From Acrocarpospora pleiomorpha (lineage in GTDB: Bacteria > Actinomycetota > Actinomycetes > Streptosporangiales > Streptosporangiaceae): a stretch of DNA of 64,000 nucleotides. The notes below the pieces were generated by a model, which saw only the letters and a list, made by a program, of their open reading frames with translations, did no database searches and was not told where the DNA came from. Position numbers and translations under genes: made by a program. Of the stretch, positions 18,317 to 27,162 are shown one piece after another (position 1 is the first letter of the stretch; each line of letters opens with the position of its first letter). The stretch covers positions 124,001-188,000 of the forward strand of contig NZ_BLAF01000010.1 of the NCBI RefSeq assembly GCF_009687885.1, read 5' to 3'.

Positions 18317-19468
18317 GTGGACAGGGTTCGGGCGGCGCGGGTCGCGGTCTCCGTCATGTTCGCGGTTCACGGGTCAGTGACCGGCAGTTTCGCCACCCGG
18401 TTGCCGTGGATCGCCGACCGGCTCGGGACCGATCCGGGCGGGCTGGGGCTGGCGTTGTTGTTCGCGGCGGTCGGGTCGTTGTCGGCCATGCAGTTCTCGG
18501 GGCTGATCAGTCACCGGTTCCCGAGCCGGGTCGCCACCCCGTTGCTGATGGTGTGCTGGTGCCTGGCGCTGATCCTGCCGGCGCTCGCGACGAGTCCCGT
18601 GCTGCTCGGGGCCGCCATGGTCGTGTACGGGGCCACCGGTGGCCTGGCCGACGTCGCGATGAACGAGCAGGGGGTGATGATCGAACAGCGGCTGGCGAAG
18701 TCGATCATGTCGGGACTGCACGGCATGTGGAGCATCGGGACACTGCTCGGTTCCGCGATCGGCATCCTGGCGGCGCACGCCGGTCTGGACGCGCGGGTCC
18801 ACTTCGGCATCGTCGCGCCGGTGCTCGTGATGATCGCGGTGTCGGCCGGGCGCGCACTCCTCGACTTGCCGGATCGGGAGCCCGACGCGGGGCCGCACTT
18901 CGCGTTGCCGTCCAAAGCCGTGTCGCTGATCGCGTTGGTCGCCTTCTGCGCGGCGTTCGGTGAACTGTCCGGGCTCGACTGGGCGGCCATCTATCTCACG
19001 GACGTGACAGGGGCGGACGCGTGGGTCGCGGCCGCCGCGGTCACGGGGTTCGGCGCGACGATGGCGATCGCGCGGTTGGCGGGAGACCGGATCGTCGATC
19101 GTTTCGGGCCGGTGGCGACCGTACGGACGGCGGGAGTCCTGGCGGTGACCGGGGCGCTGACCGTGGTGGTGGCGCGGGACCCGGTGCCGGCGATCTCCGG
19201 GTTCGCTTTGATCGGGCTGGGGGTCGCGGTGATCGTCCCTCTCGCCTTCACCGCGGCGGGGAACGCCGGGCCACGTCCCGCGCAGCAGATCGCCGGTGTG
19301 GCCACCATCGCCTACGGCGCCGGGCTGATCACCCCTGCGGCCATCGGCATGATCGCCGACGTGACGTCCCTGCCGATCTCATTCCTCGTGGTCGCCGGAG
19401 CGTGCGCGTTCACGATCATCGGGGCGGGGCGGCTGCGACGAGGGTCTACGCATGGCCACGCCCGCTAG
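18317..19468 (+). CDS. MFS transporter
   Basis: 383 residues from GTG 18317, preceded by GAAGGGGG. About twelve hydrophobic segments alternate with short loops; GDRIVDRFG near residues 256-264 is the MFS motif A-like loop. The overall layout (N-terminal VHGSVTGSFATRLPWIADRLG) resembles the YbjJ-like group of uncharacterised exporters. A small inverted repeat, GGGTG-TCAC-CACCC at 18275-18288, lies 28 bp upstream and could be an operator. The 3' end overlaps the convergent Lnt-like gene by 90 bp, so antisense interference is possible. Substrate unknown. Confidence 0.88.
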   Translation: MDRVRAARVAVSVMFAVHGSVTGSFATRLPWIADRLGTDPGGLGLALLFAAVGSLSAMQFSGLISHRFPSRVATPLLMVCWCLALILPALATSPVLLGAAMVVYGATGGLADVAMNEQGVMIEQRLAKSIMSGLHGMWSIGTLLGSAIGILAAHAGLDARVHFGIVAPVLVMIAVSAGRALLDLPDREPDAGPHFALPSKAVSLIALVAFCAAFGELSGLDWAAIYLTDVTGADAWVAAAAVTGFGATMAIARLAGDRIVDRFGPVATVRTAGVLAVTGALTVVVARDPVPAISGFALIGLGVAVIVPLAFTAAGNAGPRPAQQIAGVATIAYGAGLITPAAIGMIADVTSLPISFLVVAGACAFTIIGAGRLRRGSTHGHAR

Positions 19469-20899
19469 GACGGCCAGCCCGCCGAGACAGAGCCAGGCGA
19501 ACACGTCACCGATCCGCGCGTACGGCGTCGGAGAACCCGCGACGGGCACGTACGCGGTCATCGTCTGCTGGGTGACGGTGAAGTAGTCGGCTGAGGTGAG
19601 CATCCGGCCTCGCGGGTCGAAGACGGCGGCCAGGCCGTTGCTGGCCTGGCGAATCAGCGAGTAGCCGTTCTCCACCGCTCGGATGGCCGCCTTCTCGGTG
19701 TGGGCGGTGCCGAAGCCGTACCAGTCGTTGGACGGCACCAGCATCAGGTCCACGTCGGCGGCCTGTCTCATCAGGGCGGGGAAGTCGGCGTCGAAGCAGA
19801 TGACGTTGGCCAGGCGGCCGAAGGGAGTGTCCGCGGTCGGCACCCGGCCGTTCCCGGGGTCGATCGGATCCATGCCCGGCACTGGACGGGCTTTCTCGTA
19901 CGTCCATCGGGCGTGCCCCGTGGGATCGACGAGTACCGTCTCGTTTCGCATGTACGGCGACGTGCTCGTGATCACGATCAGTCCGGCATTCACATAGGCG
20001 CCGGTCCTGACGGCGATCGCCGCGATCTGGTCGATCAGCCGCCGCCGATCGGCCTCGCGCGCCGCGCCGCCCGCCTCCGGCCAGACCACGATCTCGGCCC
20101 CGGCGTTCGCCTCCCGTTCGGTGGCGGCCAAGAGCGAATCGTTGACGGGGGCGAACACCTGCCGGACCACGCGGGGGTCCGCGCGGGCGAGCCGTTCGGG
20201 GGAGGGGAAGCCGTTGCGGGCTCTCTTGGACTCCTCCAGGGCCGAGCGGGCCGGGCTGACCCCTGCCACCCGCACGCTCTCATGAGCCGGCGCCGCGAAG
20301 GCCAGGCGCATGCTGCCGCCGACGAGCACCAGCACCAGGACGGCCCCGAAGGGCGCCACCCGCCGCCAGGTGAACCCGTCCTGCCACAGGTGATTGCCGA
20401 CGGCGGCGAACCAGGCGATGAGGAAGCTGACGCCGTAGCCGCCGGTCACCGAGACGAGCTGGAGCAGCGGGAGGTTGTCGTGCTGGGTGGCGGCCAGCGA
20501 ACTCAGGATGTTGCCGACCGGGCTCAGACTCGCCAGCGCGTACTCCACGCCGACCACCCCCGCCGGGAACACCAGCGTGGCCCACGCGCCGGGCAGGCGA
20601 GCCGCCAACAGCCGGTCCAGCAGGTACGGCAGCACGGTCACCAGGGCCATGACCAGGGAGAGCAGCAACACCGGACTCAACACCGGCAGCCCGCTCTCAT
20701 AGAGCCAGAACGTGGTGGCCACCATGGTGGCAAGCGCGATCCCGCCCAGCGCGGGCAACACCCGGCTGGTGCGGGAGAACCGTAACAGCAGGATCAGGTA
20801 GACCCAGGCCGCCCCGGCCACCTCCCACCGGCCGTGCGCGGCCACGAGCGACAGGGCGGTTCCGGCCACGAGCACGGTCCATCGCGTCAGCCGATTCAT
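19379..20899 (-). CDS. Apolipoprotein N-acyltransferase-like membrane protein (nitrilase superfamily)
   Basis: 506 residues. The first 200 residues form about six to seven membrane helices, followed by an extracytoplasmic carbon-nitrogen hydrolase domain. The Glu-Lys-Cys triad is complete: E275 in VVWPEAGG, K336 in TYEKARPVPGMD and C368 in VICFDADFP, and a last helix (FAWLCLGGLAVLAGVAM) closes the protein. This is the Lnt architecture, which transfers an acyl chain to the N-terminal cysteine of lipoproteins. Lnt homologues in actinobacteria are often multiple, and a divergent paralogue may acylate something else. Nothing nearby indicates its client. The stop lies inside the MFS gene's 3' end. 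Confidence 0.85.
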   Translation of the reverse strand: MNRLTRWTVLVAGTALSLVAAHGRWEVAGAAWVYLILLLRFSRTSRVLPALGGIALATMVATTFWLYESGLPVLSPVLLLSLVMALVTVLPYLLDRLLAARLPGAWATLVFPAGVVGVEYALASLSPVGNILSSLAATQHDNLPLLQLVSVTGGYGVSFLIAWFAAVGNHLWQDGFTWRRVAPFGAVLVLVLVGGSMRLAFAAPAHESVRVAGVSPARSALEESKRARNGFPSPERLARADPRVVRQVFAPVNDSLLAATEREANAGAEIVVWPEAGGAAREADRRRLIDQIAAIAVRTGAYVNAGLIVITSTSPYMRNETVLVDPTGHARWTYEKARPVPGMDPIDPGNGRVPTADTPFGRLANVICFDADFPALMRQAADVDLMLVPSNDWYGFGTAHTEKAAIRAVENGYSLIRQASNGLAAVFDPRGRMLTSADYFTVTQQTMTAYVPVAGSPTPYARIGDVFAWLCLGGLAVLAGVAMRRPSSQPPRPDDRERARSGDHEE

Positions 20900-21015
20900 G
20901 CGGCGAATCTAGGAGCCTCGGTCCCCGCTCCCCATCCTGCACACCCCCGAACCGCAGGTAGGGAACACCCTTCCCAGGTGAGGCCCTGCGGTCCGAGGAA
21001 ATCTTTCGTCGTCGC

Positions 21016-21042
21016 TGTCACAGGCCGGGAGGCTGTCCTGTC
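21016..21042 (+). promoter_or_regulatory. Candidate ECF41-dependent promoter
   Basis: TGTCACA at 21016-21022, 16 bp, then TGTC at 21039-21042. The published ECF41 consensus is a TGTCACA -35 and a CGTC -10 element with similar spacing, so the -35 is exact and the -10 differs in one base. It lies about 50 bp before the oxidoreductase gene that precedes the ECF41 sigma gene, exactly where autoregulated promoters of this class are found. Confidence 0.7.
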
Positions 21043-21094
21043 TTAGCTGGCGACCGGATGGCGATCGATGCCCCGGCGGACAGGAAGGCTTGTC

Positions 21095-21850
21095 ATGAAG
21101 ATCGTGGTAATCGGTGGTACCGGCCTGATCGGGTCGAAGGTCGTGGCCAAGCTCGGTGAGCACGGTCACGAGGCGGTCGCGGCGTCGCCGAACACCGGTG
21201 TCAACACTCTCACCGGTGAAGGGCTCGCCGATGTGCTGGCCGGGGCGGCTGTGGTGATCGACTTGTCGAACTCGCCGTCGTTCGAGGACGCCGCGGTGCT
21301 GGAGTTCTTCGAGACCTCCACCCGCAACCTGCTCGCGGCTGAGGCGGTGGCGGGCGTCGGTCACCATGTCGCGCTGTCGGTGGTGGGAACGGAGCGGCTG
21401 CCCGGCAACGGCTACTTCCGGGCGAAGATCGCCCAGGAGAAGCTGATCGAGGGCTCGTCGATTCCGTATTCCATCCTGCACGCCACGCAGTTCTTCGAGT
21501 TCGCCCGGAGCATCGCCGACGCGGGCACCGATGGCGGGACGGTCCGGATGCCTCCGGTGCTCTTCCAGCCCATCGCGGGTGACGAGGTCGCCCAGGCGGT
21601 CGGCAGGATCGCGGTGGGGTCGCCATTGAACGGCAGGGTCGACGTGGCCGGGCCCGAGCAGTTCCGGATGGACGTGTTCTTCCGGGACGCTCTGGCGGCG
21701 TGGCACGACCCGCGCGAGGTGGTCACGGACCCGCACGCGCGCTACTTCGGCAGCGAGCTGGCCAACGGAAGCCTCGTGCCGGCGGGTGAGGCGATCCTCG
21801 GCGAGATCCGGTACGCCGACTGGCCGGGCCGGATCCCAACCGGCGAGTAG
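21095..21850 (+). CDS. NAD(P)-binding oxidoreductase/epimerase of the ECF41 partner class (NmrA-like SDR)
   Basis: 251 residues, ATG preceded by AGGAAGG. The N-terminal GGTGLIGSKVV is the Rossmann dinucleotide loop of atypical SDR/NmrA proteins, and no YxxxK catalytic pair is obvious. ECF41 sigma factors are typically encoded next to a carboxymuconolactone decarboxylase, oxidoreductase or epimerase (COE) gene that they control, and this gene occupies that position, with a matching promoter upstream and the sigma gene 169 bp downstream. Its physiological substrate is unknown, as for COE proteins in general. Confidence 0.9.
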   Translation: MKIVVIGGTGLIGSKVVAKLGEHGHEAVAASPNTGVNTLTGEGLADVLAGAAVVIDLSNSPSFEDAAVLEFFETSTRNLLAAEAVAGVGHHVALSVVGTERLPGNGYFRAKIAQEKLIEGSSIPYSILHATQFFEFARSIADAGTDGGTVRMPPVLFQPIAGDEVAQAVGRIAVGSPLNGRVDVAGPEQFRMDVFFRDALAAWHDPREVVTDPHARYFGSELANGSLVPAGEAILGEIRYADWPGRIPTGE

Positions 21851-22019
21851 CGCGTCCCCACGGCCCAACGCGGAAGGCGAGATGATCGTTGTCGTGAGAC
21901 CCGGGGTGCCACAATCGTTGCGCGACCCTTCACCGCAGGTCAACCGGACTGGGGAACCTCCGATTCCCCAGGAGATCTCAACGGCGGGAACGCTCGTCGA
22001 CCAGCAAGGACCACCAACG

Positions 22020-22916
22020 ATGCAGTCGAACAACACCTCTGCGGCGGACTCCGGCGGCCTCCCGGAGGCAGAGGCGTTGTTCCAGGCGGCGCGTGGGCGC
22101 TTGTTCGGGATCGCCTACCGCATGCTGGGCAGCGTGAGCGAAGCCGATGACCTGCTTCAGGAGGTGTGGATCCAGTGGCAGACCTACGATCGGGCCACCG
22201 TACGGAACGCGGAGGCGTTTCTCGCCACGACGACGACCCGGCTCGCGATCAACGTCCTGCAATCGGCGCGGGTACGCCGGGAGACCTATGTCGGTCCGTG
22301 GCTGCCGGAGCCGGTCGACACCACCGCCGACCCGGCGCTGGGCGCCGAGCGCGCGGAGGCCCTTGAAGTCGCGGTACTGATGTTGCTGGAGAGGCTCACC
22401 CCCACCGAGCGCGCGTCGTACGTGCTTCGGGAGGCGTTCGGATACTCCTACGAGGAGATCGCCGAGATCATCGGGCACACGCCGGCGAACGTGCGCCAGC
22501 TGGTCAGCCGCGCGCGAAAGCACCTGACCGCGGAGAAACGCGCGAATGTCGCCGCCTCCGAGCAGAAACGGTTCCTGACCGCGTTCGTGGCGGCCGCGCG
22601 GTCAGGAAACGTGGCTGCATTGGAGGAGCTTTTCGCCGAGGACGTCATCTCCTACTCCGACGGCGGAGGCGCCGTTCGGGCGTCGAAGTTCCCGGTCGTG
22701 GGCCGTCACCGCGTGGCGAAGTTCGTGCACGCGTTCGCCGGCACGTTCTGGTCCGGAGTAACGGTGGAGCCCGTCGAGGCCAACGGCTGTGCCGCGATGC
22801 GCCTGTCCCGTGACGGGGACGTGTTCGCCGTGGTCACCGTGAGCGCCACCTCGAACGGTATCGACCGAGTGCTGTGGATGATGAATCCGTCGAAGCTCAC
22901 AGCCATGGCCCGCTAG
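22020..22916 (+). CDS. sigJ: RNA polymerase ECF41-type sigma factor with SnoaL-like C-terminal domain
   Basis: 298 residues from ATG 22020. Region 2 is ARGRLFGIAYRMLGSVSEAD (binds -10 DNA and core polymerase); region 4 includes REAFGYSYEEIAEIIGHTPA and the recognition helix ANVRQLVSRARKH. The WLPEP linker is present, followed by an NTF2/SnoaL-like C-terminal domain with SDGGGAV and a variant NPSKL motif. In ECF41 proteins this extension, through DGGGR and NPDKL motifs, regulates sigma activity in place of an anti-sigma factor. The partner oxidoreductase lies upstream. The next gene encodes a second, separate copy of the C-terminal domain. Confidence 0.92.
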   Translation: MQSNNTSAADSGGLPEAEALFQAARGRLFGIAYRMLGSVSEADDLLQEVWIQWQTYDRATVRNAEAFLATTTTRLAINVLQSARVRRETYVGPWLPEPVDTTADPALGAERAEALEVAVLMLLERLTPTERASYVLREAFGYSYEEIAEIIGHTPANVRQLVSRARKHLTAEKRANVAASEQKRFLTAFVAAARSGNVAALEELFAEDVISYSDGGGAVRASKFPVVGRHRVAKFVHAFAGTFWSGVTVEPVEANGCAAMRLSRDGDVFAVVTVSATSNGIDRVLWMMNPSKLTAMAR

Positions 22917-22918
22917 GG

Positions 22919-23365
22919 ATGTTCGCGTCGCCGTTCGGCGAGATGTACCGGAACCTCGCCGCCTTCGCCCGCCGCCGTATCCGCCGCCCGCGGCAGGCGA
23001 CGCCGCAAGAACATCACCGCGTCGTCACCGCTTTCTGGTCGGCTTGCGAGACCGGCGATGTCAATGCTCTGATTTCGCTGCTCGATCCGTACGCCATCAC
23101 GCTGAGTGACGGCGGCGGGAAGGTTCGCACCGCCCTGCATCCCATTCGAGGCGCGGACCGCACCGCGCACTTCATGCTCGGCGCGTTGTCGCATCAGCCC
23201 GCGCTGGAAGCCACCCTGCGATCGGTGAACGGCAAGACCGGCCTGGTGTTGCGACACGCTTCAGTCGTCTCCGCGGTCGTCAGTTTCCAGGTGCGGAACG
23301 AGAAGATCACCCACGTGTGGGTGGTGCTCAACCCTGACAAACTTCGCAGTTGGCACCACAGCTGA
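22919..23365 (+). CDS. Free-standing ECF41-type C-terminal (SnoaL/NTF2-like) domain protein
   Basis: 148 residues from ATG 22919, just 2 bp after the sigma stop; a start at 22940 is also possible. From about residue 35 (EHHRVVTAFWSACETGDVNA) it aligns with the C-terminal domain of the preceding sigma factor and carries both signature motifs, SDGGGKV and NPDKL, in better form than the sigma protein itself. There is no sigma region 2 or 4. The basic N-terminus (ARRRIRRPRQ) resembles the end of region 4, so it may derive from a duplicated sigma gene that lost its front. It could modulate the sigma factor in trans. Coding is intact. Confidence 0.8.
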   Translation: MFASPFGEMYRNLAAFARRRIRRPRQATPQEHHRVVTAFWSACETGDVNALISLLDPYAITLSDGGGKVRTALHPIRGADRTAHFMLGALSHQPALEATLRSVNGKTGLVLRHASVVSAVVSFQVRNEKITHVWVVLNPDKLRSWHHS

Positions 23366-23497
23366 GCGCCGTCCAGATACGAGGACTTTTGGCCCTACCG
23401 CCGACGTGGTCTTCCGATCGATGTTGAGAATTAGTGAGTTGGGGCAGCTTCTCGGCAGGGTGCGCACGACGCTGCCGAGCAGCGTCGGGGGATTGAA

Positions 23498-24802
23498 ATG
23501 TTCGTCGATCGTCATGATGCGGGTGTGCGTCTGGCCGAGCGCGTACATGAGCTCATCGGGGCCGAGAATGCGGTCGTTCTGGGTTTGCCCAGGGGTGGAG
23601 TGCCGGTGGCGTTCGAGGTGGCTCAGGTTCTGGGTGTTCCTCTGGATGTAATCGTGGTCCGCAAGCTTGGTGTGCCGTTTCAGCCGGAGCTGGGATTCGG
23701 TGCCATTGGTGAGGGTGGGGTACGTGTCGTCAATCGCGAGATTGTCCGGCTGGCCGAACTCACCCAGGCGGAGATGACCATGGTGGAGGAGCGTGAGCGG
23801 CTCGATCTCGACCGTCGTGCGCACCGCTTCCGCGGTGACCGGGTCCCGATAGATCTCGCCGGCCGCACGGTGATCGTGGTGGACGACGGGATCGCCACCG
23901 GCGGGACGGCACGGGCGGCCTGCCAGGTCGTTCGCGCTCGCGGTGCCTCGCGGGTGGTGCTGGCGGTTCCGGTGGGACCACCGGACACGATCGCGAGTCT
24001 CCGGAAGGACGCCGACGAGGTCATCTGCTTGGAGACCCCCACCCACTTTCACGCGATCGGCTCGTGGTACGTCAATTTCGCGCAGAACTCGGACGAGCAG
24101 GTAGTCGGATTCCTTCGCCGGGCCGCGTCCCTTGAGGGCGAGCGAGACAAGAACGCGGCCGGCCCGCCCGGACCCACCGGTGACGTCCAGGTGGACGCCG
24201 GGAGGGTCCGGCTGCCCGGCCAGTTCATCGTCCCGGAGAAGACCACGGGCGTTGTGGTGTTCGTCCATGGCAGCGGCAGCAGCCGGCACAGCCCTCGCAA
24301 TCAGTATGTGGCTTCGATCCTCAACCATGCCGGTCTGGCGACACTGCTGTTCGACCTGCTCACCCCGGAGGAGGAGTTCGAACGGCGCAACGTTTTCGAC
24401 ATTGAACTGCTCGCTGGACGGCTCGCGCGAGTGGCCGGCTGGCTGTCCGGCCAGCCGAACGCGACGGGGCTGCCCATGGGCTACTTCGGGGCCAGCACAG
24501 GAGCGGCGGCCGCGCTGTGGGCGGCGGCGGAACCGGGCAACGAGGTGGCCGCCGTCGTCTCCCGCGGCGGGCGCCCCGATCTGGCCGGACCACGGCTCCC
24601 CGGCGTCCGGGCGGCGACGCTCCTGATCGTGGGCGGCGACGACAACGCGACCCTCGACCTCAACCGGGCGGCACAGAGACGGCTACGCTGCGAGAACCGG
24701 CTCCAGATCGTCCCCGGCGCCACCCACCTGTTCACCGAGCCCGGCGCGCTCGACGCCGTCGCGGAACTCGCGCGCGACTGGTTCATCGGCCACTTGGGTT
24801 GA
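23498..24802 (+). CDS. Phosphoribosyltransferase-alpha/beta hydrolase fusion protein
   Basis: 434 residues, ATG after GGGGATTGAA. Residues 1-210 are a type I phosphoribosyltransferase domain: LGLPRGGVPVAFEVA, the RKLGVPFQPELGFGAIGEGG block, and the PRPP loop VIVVDDGIATGGT. Residues 225-434 form a dienelactone-hydrolase-like alpha/beta hydrolase with VFVHGSGSSRHSPRN as oxyanion loop, nucleophile region GYFGASTGAAA (serine in GAST rather than GxSxG), aspartate in GGDDNATLD and histidine in PGATHLF. This two-domain arrangement is known in actinobacteria, but its substrate is not. It stands alone, without an operon partner. Confidence 0.9.
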   Translation: MFVDRHDAGVRLAERVHELIGAENAVVLGLPRGGVPVAFEVAQVLGVPLDVIVVRKLGVPFQPELGFGAIGEGGVRVVNREIVRLAELTQAEMTMVEERERLDLDRRAHRFRGDRVPIDLAGRTVIVVDDGIATGGTARAACQVVRARGASRVVLAVPVGPPDTIASLRKDADEVICLETPTHFHAIGSWYVNFAQNSDEQVVGFLRRAASLEGERDKNAAGPPGPTGDVQVDAGRVRLPGQFIVPEKTTGVVVFVHGSGSSRHSPRNQYVASILNHAGLATLLFDLLTPEEEFERRNVFDIELLAGRLARVAGWLSGQPNATGLPMGYFGASTGAAAALWAAAEPGNEVAAVVSRGGRPDLAGPRLPGVRAATLLIVGGDDNATLDLNRAAQRRLRCENRLQIVPGATHLFTEPGALDAVAELARDWFIGHLG

Positions 24803-24840
24803 GCGGGCGGCCGGTCCGCGGCTCGCCGACGATGTCGCGC

Positions 24841-27162
24841 CTAATCCGCGCATCCGGGCGGCGACGGAAGCGCGACGATGAGAGTCCGGCCGCCTTTGCG
24901 GACGATCGCCCACACGGTTCCGTCGTGATCCGCCAACGGCACGATCGAGGAGATGCCGAACCGATCGGCGAGGGAGTCGAAGTTCGGCCAGGTAACCGCC
25001 TTCCGGGTGATTCGGCTGCGCCGGTATTCGGTCGTGGTGACCCACAACTGTCCCGCGCCGGCGTCAATCTCACGCAGCAACGGGCTGTTCCAGAAATCAG
25101 CCTGCTCGGCCGTGTCAGAATGGACATTGATCCGGAAGATCCGCAGTTTCGGCTCTTTGGGATAGGTACACAGGGCGAGCGGCCCGGTGTCGGGGTGATC
25201 CCGGAAGATGACGTCCGAGGGGTAACCGATGTCGTGAGCTTCCTTCTTCGTGTCGATCCACAGCCAGTCATGCCCGCTGCGGGTGTAGTTCCACGCCACG
25301 ACGAAGGCACTCGCGGTACTCGCCGCTTTCCAATAGCTCGCGGTCAGCGGGGCGTCCTTCTGCACCGCCTTGGGCGCGACCTTCGCATCTCGATCGACAG
25401 TACGGATGATCTGACGGCTGCTGACCTCCCAGTTCAGGGTGCCCGATCGGGCGAACTCGGCGAGGAGGCACGCGAGCTGGTCCCCATTGACGCCGCCTCG
25501 AAGGCTGAATCGCCCCCAGGGCGGGTTGAACTCCCCGTCGGGTGTGTCCTGCCAGTCGACGGCATCCGGGAGCCTGGCCTGGCCGACCTCATCGCAGACG
25601 GAGTTGTGGATCTCGACGCGCGGCAGGACACGGTAACGCGAGCGCATGAAGCCGGTTTCGTATTCACGGCTCTGCCAGACCAGCCAGAACCTGTCGGCCC
25701 CCGAGAAGGCGTCGACGAAGTCGACGTTGAAAATCTTCTGGCTGAACACCAACCGGGTGCTGGTGATCCAAGCCGTCCTCCGGCCCAGGACGGCGACCCC
25801 CGCCCGGCCCGCGCTCATCCGGACGACCTCGTCCACGTCCACCGCCGAGCTGTACTGCCGGCCCTGGCTGGTGACGACGCGGAGCCGCTTGCCGACCTTG
25901 TCCAGCAGGTAGCAGAAGAGTTCCTTGCCGTCCTGGTGCCAGACGGCGTCGATCAGCGTGCTGTACGCGTCTTCCACCTCGACGAGCACGGTCATCTTCG
26001 GCTCGGGCGGAGGCGGCGGCGGAGGTGCGGGCGGCGGGGGCGGATTCACCCATGCCGCTCCCACGGCCACCACGGTCTTCGGCTCCGGCACCCGCCGTAC
26101 GGCGAAGCCCGCCCGGACCAACAGGTCCGTGACAATGGGCACCTGTGCGGCCTGCCCCGAGACCAGGACCGTGAGATTCTGGACGGCCACGCCGGCCTGA
26201 CCGGTGAGCTGGGTGAGTGAGCGGATGCTCTCCTCCAGCAGCGCCGTGCCGATCCGGTCCACATCGGCCCGCGACAGAGCGGTCTGGGCGCTGATGGGCT
26301 GGGGCACGATGACCGATGCCCGGGAGCTCGTGGAAAGCTGGTGCTTGGCCGCGCGAACGCCATGAATCAGCGCGCTGACCAGGGCGAAGTTCGGCTCTGT
26401 GCCGGTTTCCTCGCCGGCCAGGTATTCGTGGTAGCGCTCGAGTTCCTCGTTGAGCCTGGGACCTTTCTCGCCGATCCTCGTCACGACCAGATCCAACAGG
26501 CTCGCGTCGAAATCCTCGCCACCGACGCGCAGCGAGGCGCTCTGGGCGAGGGCCTTCCAGCCGTTCTCGGTGCGTTGCTGGATCGAGAGTTCGCAGGTGC
26601 CTCCGCCCAGGTCGTAACAGGCGACGACCTCGCCGTCCTGGATGACCCCGGCCATGCCGCGGGCGACGGCCTCGGGTTCGCTGCACCACTCCACTTGGTC
26701 GTGCCCGGCCAGCCGGGCGGCCTCGCGCAGGACTTCGAGTTGAGGGCCGCCGGCCGTCCAGGACGCGGGATGGGTGAGGACCACGCTGGCCGGGGTTCCG
26801 TACAGCTCGGCGCACCGGGCGAAGGCCGTACCGAAGACGGCGGCGATCACCGTCGGTAAGGAGAACAGTTCGACCCCGCCGTCGCCGGTGATGACCGGCA
26901 GCGGGGCGCGCGGATCATGGGCGAGCATCAGCTTGGGCGAGCGGATGCCCTGCCCCTGCCCGCTCTCCACCCGGGCGAGGGCGTCGGCTCCGGAGATCCA
27001 CCCGTGGGGCGACCAGAGCGCCGCCGAGGGGTAGGAGCCGTCGACAGGGAACGTCAGAGGTACCGGACCGCTGCCGGTGTCGACGGCCGCCGCGCAGCCG
27101 GAGGTTCCGAAATCGACGCCGAGGCACGGGTATCGCCGGACCGACTCACGACGGGTCGGCAT
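24841..27162 (-). CDS. Hsp70-like ATPase with long non-canonical C-terminal domain
   Basis: 773 residues, ATG preceded by GAGGGAAG. Residues 1-370 are an actin/Hsp70 ATPase: phosphate-1 loop GVDFGTSGCAAAV, phosphate-2 loop YDLGGGTCELSI, RVGGEDFDASLLD and adenosine motif VLVSGQAAQVP. A run of prolines at about 372-390 (PPPPPAPPPPPPPEP) links it to a 380-residue domain rich in beta strands and tryptophans that is unlike the DnaK substrate-binding domain; a propeller-like fold is possible. No DnaJ or GrpE is nearby. It is the last gene of a three-gene unit with two dynamin-like GTPases, overlapping the previous gene by 17 bp. It may act as a switch or scaffold for the GTPases rather than a general chaperone. 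Confidence 0.88.
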   Translation of the reverse strand: MPTRRESVRRYPCLGVDFGTSGCAAAVDTGSGPVPLTFPVDGSYPSAALWSPHGWISGADALARVESGQGQGIRSPKLMLAHDPRAPLPVITGDGGVELFSLPTVIAAVFGTAFARCAELYGTPASVVLTHPASWTAGGPQLEVLREAARLAGHDQVEWCSEPEAVARGMAGVIQDGEVVACYDLGGGTCELSIQQRTENGWKALAQSASLRVGGEDFDASLLDLVVTRIGEKGPRLNEELERYHEYLAGEETGTEPNFALVSALIHGVRAAKHQLSTSSRASVIVPQPISAQTALSRADVDRIGTALLEESIRSLTQLTGQAGVAVQNLTVLVSGQAAQVPIVTDLLVRAGFAVRRVPEPKTVVAVGAAWVNPPPPPAPPPPPPPEPKMTVLVEVEDAYSTLIDAVWHQDGKELFCYLLDKVGKRLRVVTSQGRQYSSAVDVDEVVRMSAGRAGVAVLGRRTAWITSTRLVFSQKIFNVDFVDAFSGADRFWLVWQSREYETGFMRSRYRVLPRVEIHNSVCDEVGQARLPDAVDWQDTPDGEFNPPWGRFSLRGGVNGDQLACLLAEFARSGTLNWEVSSRQIIRTVDRDAKVAPKAVQKDAPLTASYWKAASTASAFVVAWNYTRSGHDWLWIDTKKEAHDIGYPSDVIFRDHPDTGPLALCTYPKEPKLRIFRINVHSDTAEQADFWNSPLLREIDAGAGQLWVTTTEYRRSRITRKAVTWPNFDSLADRFGISSIVPLADHDGTVWAIVRKGGRTLIVALPSPPGCAD

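Noticed and set aside
25990..26050. Short-period repeat that might suggest a repeat array
   Set aside because: It encodes the proline-rich hinge of the Hsp70-like protein and is simply repeated CCG/CCC codons. No CRISPR array is present in the window.
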